Shown one piece after another: positions 1 through 8,750 of a stretch of DNA of 64,000 nt. The notes beneath the pieces are model-generated. The model was not told the origin of the DNA. It did no database searches and was given only the letters and a program-made list of their open reading frames with translations. The stretch's first letter is position 1. The number at the start of each line of letters is the position of its first letter. A program made the position numbers and the translations under genes. The stretch is taken from assembly GCF_001006785.1 (NCBI RefSeq), contig NZ_CDHO01000003.1:1054001-1118000 (forward strand), written 5' to 3'. Source of the DNA: Hyphomicrobium_B sp001006785. GTDB taxonomy: Bacteria; Pseudomonadota; Alphaproteobacteria; Rhizobiales; Hyphomicrobiaceae.

Positions 1-946
1 TGGGTGTTCCAAAAAATGCGGCGTTCTCTTGTTCGCTGGTCAGCGAAGTCTGGCGTTCGAGCGGCCTGCTTTGAACATCGTCGTGAGACGGCCGGGCAGA
101 TGCTGCCAAAGATTGTCGGCAACCAGAGATATCTGTCGCTATGCTGACAAATCCGCCTCGCGCGAGAGGAATGGTGCGGGTAGCCGTGACGGAACCGTCG
201 GAGTGGTGGCGCTCGATGCCCTGAGCAGCTGGGCTGGCGGCCGACGCAATTTGGTTGCGGACGTAAGCTTCAATATCGGCCGCCGCACATTCGTTGCGTC
301 GCGCCTCAGCGCGATAGAAATCCTCAGCGGTCTGCGGGAGGTCGGAGATTGCCGCGCTGGAGCAGCTGATGGAGTCGAGTTGGCGCTCATTACAAAGAAG
401 AAGCTTGTGATCCTTGTCGAAGGCAGCAACGCTTCCGGGGAAATTGTCGACGATGGTCCGGAGCAGTTCGGCGTTGACGTCCAGTTCGCTGCGCAGCCGC
501 AGAAGCTCCGTGATATCGCGCTGAACCGAGAGATACCCTTTGAGGCCGTTACGGCTGATGAGCGGAACGATCAGGGCGTCAACCCAGTATGTACGGCCTT
601 TCTTGCAACGGTTCATCACCTGCGCGCGCCAAGGCCGTCCAGCCTTCAACGTGCGATAGGCATCAGCCCAAAAGGCCGAAGGGTGATGCAATGAATTCAG
701 GATCGCGTGCGATTGGCCAATGAGTTCGCTTCGAGAATATCCGCTAAGCCGCGCAAAAGCGTCATTGACGTGAAGAATCCGGCCATTTGGATCGGTGATC
801 GAAATAATGCCGAATTGGTCGAGTGCAGAGGCAAAGCCGCGCCGCCCCCAGGACGTTTCCGCAAAATTCACGTTTGCAGGCCGGCGCCGGCCGGAGGAGC
901 GGGCGACCGCAGCATTAGACGCTAAACCGTCGAAATTGAGAGCCAT
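1..946 (-). CDS. PAS-domain signalling protein, N-terminal part
   Basis: The minus frame is open from an ATG at 946 to the window edge, so only the first 315 or so residues are visible. A classical PAS domain spans about residues 40-155: it has the ITDPNGRILHVNDAF start, the SGYSRSELIGQSH turn and ends in SVQRDITELLRLRSEL, the usual exit into a signalling helix. A second PAS-like segment follows (LRTIVDNFPGSVAAFDKDHK, about 168-280). No output domain lies inside the window, so it could be a histidine kinase, a GGDEF/EAL protein or a chemoreceptor. No transmembrane segment is seen in the visible part, suggesting a cytoplasmic sensor. It is divergent from the PilZ gene at 1252. Confidence 0.8.
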   Translation of the reverse strand, partial: MALNFDGLASNAAVARSSGRRRPANVNFAETSWGRRGFASALDQFGIISITDPNGRILHVNDAFARLSGYSRSELIGQSHAILNSLHHPSAFWADAYRTLKAGRPWRAQVMNRCKKGRTYWVDALIVPLISRNGLKGYLSVQRDITELLRLRSELDVNAELLRTIVDNFPGSVAAFDKDHKLLLCNERQLDSISCSSAAISDLPQTAEDFYRAEARRNECAAADIEAYVRNQIASAASPAAQGIERHHSDGSVTATRTIPLARGGFVSIATDISGCRQSLAASARPSHDDVQSRPLERQTSLTSEQENAAFFGTP

Positions 947-1251
947 GCCGCCACGTGCCGAGATAGGAATGCCGCACAAGCGATCTCACCATCACAGGTG
1001 ATATACGCCGATCCGATGCGAACAATTTGATGGAAACATCTTAACGTCGCCTTAGTCGAGTTTCGAAAAGGGGCAACGCAGGCCGGGGAAAGAGACATTT
1101 TAAAAAAGCAGAGCCTGCATTGAAATTGGGGCCGCGAATGGAGATTCAGATGCAACCCGGCAAGCCAATTGGATAGAAGGCGAAAAGGCGTTTTAAGGGC
1201 CCCGCAAGTTATTCGCGCAATGGTCACCTCGAATATTGAAGTGAGGGTGTC
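947..1251. other. intergenic region between divergent genes
   Basis: About 305 bases between the PAS gene (minus) and the PilZ gene (plus). It should hold both promoters. I see no RNA gene, repeat or convincing operator. Open frames here have no family features. Confidence 0.5.
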
Positions 1252-1542
1252 TTGCCTATTGATAAGAGGCCGGAGCGACGGCAATTCGGGAGACGGTCGG
1301 TATTCAAATCGGCAGTCATTATCACGAGTGACGGCCGCCGTTTGCCGGGCGCAGTTGTCGATTTTTCCGATGCTGGCGCGCGAATCAAGCTCACGGAAAC
1401 GGCCGCTGTTGGGCCGGATTTGGAACTCGAAATTCCGGGCGACGATTTCGTCGTGAAATGCCGTTTGGCGCATTCGGAAGGCGTTTATATTGGCGTCAAA
1501 TATACGAAGCCGCCGCGTCGAATTTCCTGGGCGACGCGCTAG
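1252..1542 (+). CDS. PilZ-domain protein (probable c-di-GMP receptor)
   Basis: A 96-residue single-domain protein. It has the PilZ hallmarks: an N-terminal arginine-rich segment (RPERRQFGRRSVFKSAVI) providing the RxxxR ligand motif, then VVDFSDAGARIKL corresponding to the (D/N)xSxxG motif, then a beta-barrel ending in GVYIGVKYT. Such proteins bind cyclic di-GMP and often adjust motility or envelope functions. The start is a TTG at 1252, preceded by a GAGG at 1243-1246; no ATG fits before the conserved arginines. It lies next to a large chemotaxis operon, consistent with a role in motility control, but the target cannot be read from sequence. Two more PilZ loci occur near 53 kb. Confidence 0.85.
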   Translation: MPIDKRPERRQFGRRSVFKSAVIITSDGRRLPGAVVDFSDAGARIKLTETAAVGPDLELEIPGDDFVVKCRLAHSEGVYIGVKYTKPPRRISWATR

Positions 1543-2044
1543 TGGGAAAAATAAAGTCGGAAGGAATGGGCCGTCAGGTATTGAAAAGACTCGCATAATC
1601 GCAAGTCGGCAACGAAATCACAAAAATAAATACATCATTTTCGCGGCGTAAACCAATTCGATAACATTGCGAATTATTTTTGCCGAACGGTTGCTTGATA
1701 GTTGAAATCATAGGCATGACGCCGCGCAACCGTGTCGGCTACAACCCGACATGTTCCGAGCTCAAAGAAGCAGGAACAAGACGATGGCGCCTTTCACCCG
1801 ATCATCGGCCCTCGTGCCGATGCGCGCGAATTCAATCGATCGATATGATCTTCGATCCCGCGTAATTCGCGGTCGCAGCTTCCGCTCTTCGCTGCACCAG
1901 CGCGCTCCATCGCAAAGCGAACGTGCATTCCAGCAGCGCTGACGAACCAACGAGCCTCGACTGTGAGGCCGTTTCCGAATGCGCATCGGCTACCGATTCC
2001 AGCAAGCCGCCTCCCCACCGCCACATCAAACCAGGTCAAAAAAA
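1543..2044. other. upstream region of the chemotaxis operon
   Basis: About 500 bases without a supportable gene. It is AT-rich at 1600-1690 and contains a perfect inverted repeat AATTCG-N9-CGAATT at 1655-1675. The che operon promoter is expected here; no clear sigma-28 or sigma-54 signature was recognised. Short open frames on both strands show no family features. Confidence 0.4.
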
Positions 2045-4375
2045 ATGGTCATCGGGCATATCAATAGCAAATGGTCAATGCCGCGTCGGCTTGCACTTAT
2101 ATCGGCCGTATTTCTGATTCCGTCGCTCGGTCAGATGTACATGTATGCGGAGCAGAAGCGCACACAGATCAATGAACTTCAGAAGGAGGTCGAAGGCGCT
2201 AAGCTCGCTCGAGCCGTCTGGGACGAGATGAGTAGCGACCAGACTGGCGCCTCTGGAATGAGCAGCCGGTTGGCGACACTTGCGCGAACGACGGGCCGAG
2301 GGCTTGGAGTCGAGCCGGCCATCGATACATTTGCGAATGCCAAAACCGCGACCGACAAAAGCAAGGCCGGCTCGGAATTGCTGAACACCATCGCCGACGC
2401 ATCGGCAATGTCCGCAGATTTGTCGGCCGATACGCACAACGCTCAGAAGATTTTCACTGAAAGCCTGTCGGCGATCGCGCAAAACTTGGTCAGTCTTCGC
2501 AGCACGCTCACTGCGCCGCAAGCCAGCGAAGCCGCGCTTGCAATCGACTATGCCGCGCTAAATGGCGCGCTGGAGAATCTGCGCAAGCCGCTTACCGATA
2601 TCAAGACAATGGATGCCGCTAACGGTGAGCAGCGAGCCCTGGCAGATGCTGGCGTTCAGCTCATCGCTCACATCGATCAAATCGCGTCGGCGATCAAGGC
2701 CGCCAACTACCAGCGTCCAGCTCTCGGTGCTGATGTGATCGCCGCTGTGTCTGCGGCACATAAGGCGACGGGTACCATGGCAGCCAATGCGGGCGAGCTG
2801 TTCATTCAGCTGGCGGAGGATCGCAATAACGAGGCGCAAACCGGGCTGTATCGCACTCTCGCCTTGCTTATCGCGGCGACCATTCTAGCGGTCGGAGTTG
2901 TGACGGTCCTTGCGAGAGGCATGTCAAAGCGGCTCGCGAGCCTCGTCCGCGCCATGGATCAGATCAGCAAGAAGGATCTCAGCGTCGAGATCCCCTGCCT
3001 GACGGATCGCAATGAGAACGGTCAGATCGCCCAGGCGCTCGCACGCTTCAAAGAGGCTGCGGTCGAGCAGAAGGCAATGACGGATGCGGCTGTCGAAGCG
3101 GCAAAACAGCAGCAGGAGCAAGGCGATCACTATGCCCGCGAACATGAGCGCTTCATGGATGCGTTCACGATGGCGGCAGATCGCATCTCTCGCGGCGATT
3201 TCGAGCATCATATCACGGAGAAGGTCATCTCCGAATATGAGCCGATCATCAGCCAGATGAACCTGATGATGAGCCAGCTGGAGCAGGCGCAGGTTCAGAA
3301 GCGCGAAGCTGAAAAGCAGATCAACGTCGTCGTCGAGTCTTTAGGCGCCGCGCTTTCGGAACTCGCCGCAGGCGATCTCGAAACGGGTCTCTATATCGAC
3401 GTCGCGCCGGAGTTCGCAAAGCTGAAGGCGGACTTCAACTCCGCAGCGACGACGCTGAAGAGTACGATTTCTCTCGTCAAAAAAGGCACGGCCAGCATCA
3501 AGCTTGGCACGGGTGAAATTTCGCAGGCTTCGGACGATCTTTCGCGCCGGACTGAAAACCAGGCGGCCAGCCTCGAAGAGACGGCGGCAGCGGTCAAGGA
3601 AATCACCGACACGGTCAACAAGACGGCGCGCGGTGCAACGCATGCTCGTGAGACGGTCTCCGTCGCAAAATCGGATGCCGAGAAGAGTGGCGAAGTGGTG
3701 CGTCGAGCAATCGAAGCGATGAACGGCATCGAAAGCTCATCGAAGCAAATCAGCCAGATCATCGGCGTGATCGACGAGATCGCATTCCAGACCAACCTTC
3801 TCGCCTTGAATGCCGGCGTCGAAGCCGCGCGGGCTGGCGATGCGGGTCGTGGATTTGCGGTCGTCGCGTCGGAAGTCCGGGCATTGGCGCAACGCTCCGC
3901 CGAAGCCGCGAAAGAGATCAAAGGATTGATCTCGGCTTCCACGGGACAAGTCTCGCAGGGCGTGCAGCTCGTCGGTGAGACCGGCCTCGCTCTGACCCGG
4001 ATTGTGACGCAAGTCGCCGAAATCAATTCGATCGTCAGCGAAATTGCAGCAAGCGCAAACGAGCAGGCGCATGGGCTCGAGCAGGTGAACACCGCCGTCA
4101 ACGAAATGGATCAGGTGACGCAGCAGAACGCGGCGATGGTCGAGGAAGCGACGGCGGCGACGCAAACGTTGGCGCAGCAGACCGAAGAACTCGCGACGCT
4201 GGTCAGCCGCTTCAAGACTGGCGACGAGACCGTCGTTGACATTGCGCCACGACGCGAAGCGGCAAAACCGGCCGTGCGTGTCAGCAACTCGGCAGGCCGG
4301 GCAAAAGTAGCCGCAAACGGCAGCGGTCGCTCGTACGCGGCCGCAGGCGCTGACGCCGGTTGGGAGGAATTCTGA
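2045..4375 (+). CDS. methyl-accepting chemotaxis protein, first gene of che operon
   Basis: A transmembrane chemoreceptor of 776 residues. The first transmembrane helix is near residues 12-32, then comes a mainly helical periplasmic region to about 265, and a second helix (LALLIAATILAVGVVTVLA) near 270-290. HAMP-like repeats follow, including a region around 380-480, then a methyl-accepting signalling domain containing EIAFQTNLLALNAGVEAARA. The protein ends in GWEEF, which fits the xWxxF pentapeptide that tethers CheR and CheB in enteric receptors. The ATG at 2045 is preferred over an upstream in-frame start at 1979 because it directly precedes the first membrane helix. Its ligand is unknown. 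It occupies the position of icpA in rhizobial che1 operons. Confidence 0.93.
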   Translation: MVIGHINSKWSMPRRLALISAVFLIPSLGQMYMYAEQKRTQINELQKEVEGAKLARAVWDEMSSDQTGASGMSSRLATLARTTGRGLGVEPAIDTFANAKTATDKSKAGSELLNTIADASAMSADLSADTHNAQKIFTESLSAIAQNLVSLRSTLTAPQASEAALAIDYAALNGALENLRKPLTDIKTMDAANGEQRALADAGVQLIAHIDQIASAIKAANYQRPALGADVIAAVSAAHKATGTMAANAGELFIQLAEDRNNEAQTGLYRTLALLIAATILAVGVVTVLARGMSKRLASLVRAMDQISKKDLSVEIPCLTDRNENGQIAQALARFKEAAVEQKAMTDAAVEAAKQQQEQGDHYAREHERFMDAFTMAADRISRGDFEHHITEKVISEYEPIISQMNLMMSQLEQAQVQKREAEKQINVVVESLGAALSELAAGDLETGLYIDVAPEFAKLKADFNSAATTLKSTISLVKKGTASIKLGTGEISQASDDLSRRTENQAASLEETAAAVKEITDTVNKTARGATHARETVSVAKSDAEKSGEVVRRAIEAMNGIESSSKQISQIIGVIDEIAFQTNLLALNAGVEAARAGDAGRGFAVVASEVRALAQRSAEAAKEIKGLISASTGQVSQGVQLVGETGLALTRIVTQVAEINSIVSEIAASANEQAHGLEQVNTAVNEMDQVTQQNAAMVEEATAATQTLAQQTEELATLVSRFKTGDETVVDIAPRREAAKPAVRVSNSAGRAKVAANGSGRSYAAAGADAGWEEF

Positions 4376-4830
4376 TGCCTCGCGCAAAAAAGAAATCAGC
4401 TATCCCGAGCCGTGGTCCCAAGAAAACGGCTGCCGCCAAAGGATCAAAGACGAAGGCGAGTTCGGAAGCCATAGCGCCTACGATCGATACCTTTGAATTC
4501 GCCGCGGACGAAGCACCAATCTCGACGGCGTCACCGATTGTGGAGGATCAGCCGTCGCAGCCGTTGATGCTGCCGGATTGTCTCGATTCGGCGGCCGCGA
4601 TCACGATCAAGGAAATGCTGCTGACACAGCGTGGCAATGCCATCGCCGTCGATGCAAGCCAGGTTCGACGCGTCGGCGTGCAGTCGTTGCAGGTGCTCGT
4701 CGCCGCGGCAAGATCATGGCAGCGCGACGGCCTCGGCTATCGCCTGGAAAACCCAAGTTCTGAATTTCTCGAGACGATCGCGCTCGTTGGACTGCCGCAT
4801 CAAGAGTTGCTGCTTGAAGGACATCAGTAA
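4375..4830 (+). CDS. STAS-domain protein of the che operon (CheS position)
   Basis: A 151-residue protein with a lysine-rich, low-complexity N-terminus (residues 1-60) and a C-terminal STAS fold (about 65-150) recognised from LPDCLDSAAAITIKEML, AIAVDASQVRRVGVQSLQVL and the terminal helix with LVGLPHQELLLE. The phosphorylatable DSSG serine loop of anti-anti-sigma factors is replaced by VGVQS, so control by serine phosphorylation is doubtful. The start ATG overlaps the stop of the MCP gene (TGATG), with GGGAGGA at 4364-4370 as ribosome site, and its stop overlaps the next start. In Sinorhizobium meliloti the gene at this position encodes CheS, which binds CheA and speeds loss of phosphate from CheY1; a similar role here is inferred from position only. 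Confidence 0.8.
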   Translation: MPRAKKKSAIPSRGPKKTAAAKGSKTKASSEAIAPTIDTFEFAADEAPISTASPIVEDQPSQPLMLPDCLDSAAAITIKEMLLTQRGNAIAVDASQVRRVGVQSLQVLVAAARSWQRDGLGYRLENPSSEFLETIALVGLPHQELLLEGHQ

Positions 4831-5192
4831 TGCAAACGATTCTCACGGTCGACGACTCGCGCACGATGCGCGACATGCTGCGAATGGCGCTTGTCGAAGC
4901 TGGTTTTAATGTCGTGCAGGCGGTCGACGGGGTCGACGGCCTCGACGTTCTCCAGCAGTCGACGCCCGACGTCATCGTCACAGACATCAACATGCCGAAG
5001 ATGGACGGCTTCGGTCTAATTGAAGCGGTGCGCAAGGACAATCGGTACCGGAAGGTTCCCATTCTCGTTCTGACGACGGAAAGCGACGCGGCGAAAAAGC
5101 AGCGCGCCAAAGAAGCCGGCGCAACGGGATGGATCGTCAAGCCATTTGAGCCGACGAAACTCATCGCCGCCATTCGGCGCGTCGCGGCTTAA
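4830..5192 (+). CDS. cheY: CheY-type response regulator (first)
   Basis: A 120-residue stand-alone receiver domain. It has the acidic pair D8-D9 (LTVDDSRTMRD), phospho-acceptor D52 in VIVTDINMPKMDG, the conserved T82 region (VLTTESDA) and K104 in WIVKPFEP. The start codon overlaps the stop of the STAS gene by one base. In rhizobial che1 operons the regulator just upstream of cheA is CheY1, a phosphate sink, whereas the one after cheB is CheY2, which acts on the motor. By position this is the CheY1 equivalent. Sequence alone does not prove which of the two acts on the motor. Confidence 0.93.
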   Translation: MQTILTVDDSRTMRDMLRMALVEAGFNVVQAVDGVDGLDVLQQSTPDVIVTDINMPKMDGFGLIEAVRKDNRYRKVPILVLTTESDAAKKQRAKEAGATGWIVKPFEPTKLIAAIRRVAA

Positions 5193-5216
5193 CACGGCAA
5201 TCAGGGGGTGACGGTC

Positions 5217-7391
5217 GTGGACTCAATGGCGGCAATTCGGCAAACCTTTTTTCAGGAGTGCGAAGAACAGCTCTCCGAAATGGAAATCGGCTTGCTTGCG
5301 ATGGACGAAGGCAGCACCGATTCCGAAACGGTGAATGCGGTCTTTCGCGCAGTGCACTCGATCAAGGGTGGGGCGGGCGCGTTCAAACTGACGCAGCTCG
5401 TGCAGTTTGCGCATACGTTCGAGACGGCGCTCGATTTCGTTCGAAGCGGAAAACTCAATCCGACGTCGGAAATGATGAAAATCATGCTCCGCGCCGCTGA
5501 CGTTCTTGCCGACCTTGTCGAGGCGTCGCGCGAGGGTAGAGAAATAAATGAAGCGAGCTATGAAACCGTCGCTTCCGACATCAAAAGCCTGACGCTGATC
5601 GACGGCAAAGAAGAGGTCGAAGAAGCAATCGACTTCCAGCCGACCGTAATCGATTTTGGATTTTCTGGCGTCTCTGTGGAAGCGGCGCCCGAGGAAGAGG
5701 TATCGGCCTCGCACGAGTATCGCATCGGCTTCACACCGCGGCCGGAACTCTACGCCAACGCCAACGAAACGGCCCTCGTACTCCGCGAGCTGAATCGGCT
5801 CGGGTCAATGGAGGCAACGTGCGATGCTTCGGCACTACCCGACCTTGAGAACATTGATCCGAACGGCGCATATTTTTCCTGGTCTATCCGCCTAACGTCG
5901 GGCCAAGAGATCGCGGACGTTCGTGAAGTCTTCGAGTTCGTCGAGGGCGAAGCCGAACTCTCGATTGAAAGCGACGGTCAGCCGGAAGTCTCCGATGCCG
6001 ACATCGCTGCGCTGCTCGCGAAAGCGCTTGGAGCCCCGGCAGCCCCGGAGGCAGACGCTGTAGCGGAAAGCGCGATGCCAGCGCAGGAAATTGAAATCGC
6101 ACCGGTAGTGGCCGAAATAATTCCGGCTCCGGCTGTGGCGGTTGAAGCAACGAAGCCGGACGCCAAATCGGCTGCCGTCCCCGCGCAGACGACGATCCGG
6201 GTTGAGTTCGACCGCGTTGATCGCCTGATCAACCTCGTCGGCGAGCTTGTCATCAACCAGGCTATGCTTTCGCAGCGAGTCATCGAGGCAAATTTTTCAG
6301 GCTCGTCGTCCGTCATTATCGGGCTCGAAGAGCTCGAGCAGTTGACGCGCGAGATTCAGGAAAGCGTGATGGCGATCCGCGCGCAGCCGGTCAAACCGCT
6401 GTTCCAGCGCATGTCGCGCATCGTTCGCGAAGTCGCCGACGCAACGGGTAAGGAAGTCCGTCTCAAGACCGACGGTGAAGCGACCGAAATCGATAAGACG
6501 GTTGTCGAGCGTCTCGCCGAGCCGTTGACGCATATGATCCGCAATGCAGTCGATCATGGCATCGAATCGCCCGAGCAGCGACTCGCCGCCGGAAAGCCCG
6601 CGGAAGGTTTGGTGCGTCTGACAGCCGCCCATCGCTCGGGTCGTATCGTCATCGAGATTGCTGACGACGGCGCCGGCATCGATCGACCCAAGGTGCGAGC
6701 TTCGGCAATCAAGAAGGGGCTTATCCCAGCTGACGCTCAGCTGACGGATAGCGAAATCGACAATCTTCTGTTTCTGCCAGGCTTCTCGACCGCTTCGACG
6801 ATCTCGAATATTTCCGGTCGCGGCGTCGGCATGGACGTCGTGAAGCGATCCATCCAGGCGCTCGGCGGCCGCATTTCGATTTCATCGCGTCCCGGCCAGG
6901 GTTCCACGTTCTCGATGAGCCTGCCGCTGACGCTTGCCGTGCTCGATGGCATGGCGGTTTCCGTCGCCGGACAGACGCTGGTCGTACCGTTGACCGCGAT
7001 TGTCGAAACGCTCAAGCCGAAGAAGACCGATATTCACGCGCTCGGCGCTGAAGGCCGCGTCATGTCGATTCGCAATACATTTGTGCCGCTGATCGATGTC
7101 GGTACGCAGCTCGGATTTCGTGAGACCGCCGCGCAGCCGGAAAACAGCGTCGCGATCCTCGTCGAAACGGGTGGTGGCGCACGGAATGCGCTGCTCGTCG
7201 ATTCGATTCAGGATCAGCGGCAGGTCGTCATCAAAAGTCTTGAAGCAAATTACGGCACCGTCGAAGGCATCGCTGCGGCGACGATTCTCGGCGATGGGCG
7301 CGTTGCGCTCATTCTCGATGTCGACGCCTTGGTGACGGGTTCATTTGAAGAATCAGTGTCCGGCGAGCTTCGCTATGGAACGGGAGGTTAG
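5217..7391 (+). CDS. cheA: chemotaxis histidine kinase CheA
   Basis: CheA, 724 residues, the central autokinase that passes phosphate to CheY and CheB. It carries an N-terminal HPt domain with phospho-site H47 (RAVHSIKGGAG), a divergent middle region (about 170-270) in place of a clear P2 domain, an alanine/proline-rich linker, a dimerisation segment starting DRLINLVGELVINQAMLSQR, an HATPase domain with the N-box HMIRNAVDHGIE and GRGVGMDVV, and a C-terminal CheW-like regulatory domain from about 590. The GTG at 5217 (MDSMAAIRQTFFQ) fits the family start and is well spaced from the AGGGGGT near 5203. An in-frame GTG at 5208 and an ATG at 5226 are alternatives. Confidence 0.96.
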   Translation: MDSMAAIRQTFFQECEEQLSEMEIGLLAMDEGSTDSETVNAVFRAVHSIKGGAGAFKLTQLVQFAHTFETALDFVRSGKLNPTSEMMKIMLRAADVLADLVEASREGREINEASYETVASDIKSLTLIDGKEEVEEAIDFQPTVIDFGFSGVSVEAAPEEEVSASHEYRIGFTPRPELYANANETALVLRELNRLGSMEATCDASALPDLENIDPNGAYFSWSIRLTSGQEIADVREVFEFVEGEAELSIESDGQPEVSDADIAALLAKALGAPAAPEADAVAESAMPAQEIEIAPVVAEIIPAPAVAVEATKPDAKSAAVPAQTTIRVEFDRVDRLINLVGELVINQAMLSQRVIEANFSGSSSVIIGLEELEQLTREIQESVMAIRAQPVKPLFQRMSRIVREVADATGKEVRLKTDGEATEIDKTVVERLAEPLTHMIRNAVDHGIESPEQRLAAGKPAEGLVRLTAAHRSGRIVIEIADDGAGIDRPKVRASAIKKGLIPADAQLTDSEIDNLLFLPGFSTASTISNISGRGVGMDVVKRSIQALGGRISISSRPGQGSTFSMSLPLTLAVLDGMAVSVAGQTLVVPLTAIVETLKPKKTDIHALGAEGRVMSIRNTFVPLIDVGTQLGFRETAAQPENSVAILVETGGGARNALLVDSIQDQRQVVIKSLEANYGTVEGIAAATILGDGRVALILDVDALVTGSFEESVSGELRYGTGG

Positions 7392-7395
7392 GATC

Positions 7396-7863
7396 GTGCA
7401 AGAGAACGGACCGGCAGCCAAAGCTGCAAACAGTGAATTCGTAGCGTTTCGCGTCGGCGCGCAGGAATTCTGTATCGACATTATGTGCGTGCGTGAAATT
7501 CGCGGTTGGACAATGGCAACCCCGTTGCCGCACGCACCGGACTACGTCCGTGGCGTGATCAATCTGCGCGGAGCTGTGCTTCCGATCGTCGATCTCGCGA
7601 TGCGTTTTGGACTGGGTCTGACGGAGTCGACGCCGCGCAGCGTCATCATCGTCGTCCATATTCATCAGCAGATCGTGGGGTTGCTCGTCGACGCCGTGTC
7701 CGACATTCTGACCTCATCGGCAGACTCGATGCAGCCGACGCCGGATATCGCGTCCGAAATGGCGAAAACCTTCGTCAAGGGCGTGTACGCGGTGGACGGG
7801 CGCATGATCAGCATCGTCGCGCTGGACAATGTATTGCCGATTGCAGCAAAGGCCGCGGCATGA
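7396..7863 (+). CDS. cheW: chemotaxis adaptor CheW
   Basis: A 155-residue CheW domain that couples receptors to CheA. Family features: EFVAFRVGAQEFCIDIMCVR at the start, LPHAPDYVRGVINLRGAVLP in the core and a C-terminal FVKGVYAVDGRMISIV. The GTG at 7396 is chosen because GGGAGG at 7382-7387 lies nine bases upstream; an in-frame ATG at 7375 would overlap cheA by 17 bases. The gene overlaps cheR by four bases (ATGA), so translation is probably coupled. Confidence 0.95.
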   Translation: MQENGPAAKAANSEFVAFRVGAQEFCIDIMCVREIRGWTMATPLPHAPDYVRGVINLRGAVLPIVDLAMRFGLGLTESTPRSVIIVVHIHQQIVGLLVDAVSDILTSSADSMQPTPDIASEMAKTFVKGVYAVDGRMISIVALDNVLPIAAKAAA

Positions 7864-8750
7864 CACTGGCGGTTCAGCGCGCGCCGGCGAGAGCCGCGGA
7901 TGCGCCACTTGTCACCGGCGAGTTTGCGTTTGCCGCGGCGGACTTCCGCGCGATTGCGGAAATCGCCAAGGCCGAAGCCGGCATCGATCTCCCGGAGTCC
8001 AAAGCGACGCTCGTTTACTCGCGGCTGGCCAAGAGATTGCGCAGCCTCGGACTTCCAAACTTTACCGAGTACATCGACCGGGTTCACGGCGACGACCAGG
8101 AGCGCGGCAACATGATCGCCGCGCTGACGACCAACGTGACGCGCTTTTTCCGTGAGCCGCATCATTTCGAATATCTCAAGAAAAACGTTCTCGAACCGCG
8201 CGCCGCCCACATTCGCAAAGGCGGACGCCTGCGCCTCTGGTCGTCCGCCTGCTCGAGCGGACAAGAGCCGTACTCGATGGCGCTCACGGTTCTCTCCGTC
8301 TTTCCTGACGCGCGGCAACTCGATATCCGAATTCTGGCAACCGACCTCAATCCGAACGTCGTCGCGCATGGCAAGCGCGGTCTCTATCGCAACGAGGAGG
8401 TCGCCGAAGTCCCCCAGGCTCTGCGCACGAAATGGCTCGAGCCGGTGACAGGCGACGCCGACAGCATGCGCGTCGGAGAAGCGGCGCGTGCACTGGTTGC
8501 GTTTCGCGAACTCAATCTGATGGGCAACTGGCCGTTCAAAGGGCCGTTCGATGCGATCTTTTGCAGAAACGTCGCGATCTACTTCGATCACGAAACGCAG
8601 GGAAAAATCTGGAAGCGCCTCGCGAGCCTGCTCGCGGACGGCGGCGATCTTTACATCGGACACTCCGAACGCGTGTCCGGACCGGCAATGAACATCCTGA
8701 CCGCAAACGGCGTTACGAGTTATCGCAAGAAAAGCGACGCACAGAGATGA
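7860..8750 (+). CDS. cheR: chemoreceptor methyltransferase CheR
   Basis: A 296-residue SAM-dependent enzyme that methylates glutamates on chemoreceptors for adaptation. The N-terminal CheR domain spans about 20-75 and the methyltransferase domain about 85-290. Visible motifs include NVTRFFREPHHFEYL, the SAM site LWSSACSSGQEPYSMAL and IFCRNVAIYFDHETQ. The start overlaps the cheW stop (ATGA) and the stop overlaps the cheB start. The first gene of the operon encodes a receptor ending in an xWxxF tail, which in other bacteria is bound by CheR. Confidence 0.96.
   Translation: MTLAVQRAPARAADAPLVTGEFAFAAADFRAIAEIAKAEAGIDLPESKATLVYSRLAKRLRSLGLPNFTEYIDRVHGDDQERGNMIAALTTNVTRFFREPHHFEYLKKNVLEPRAAHIRKGGRLRLWSSACSSGQEPYSMALTVLSVFPDARQLDIRILATDLNPNVVAHGKRGLYRNEEVAEVPQALRTKWLEPVTGDADSMRVGEAARALVAFRELNLMGNWPFKGPFDAIFCRNVAIYFDHETQGKIWKRLASLLADGGDLYIGHSERVSGPAMNILTANGVTSYRKKSDAQR

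Noticed and set aside
922..1596. Minus-strand frame of 224 codons
   Set aside because: It lies opposite the PilZ gene and shows no family features; the PilZ frame on the plus strand explains the coding signal.
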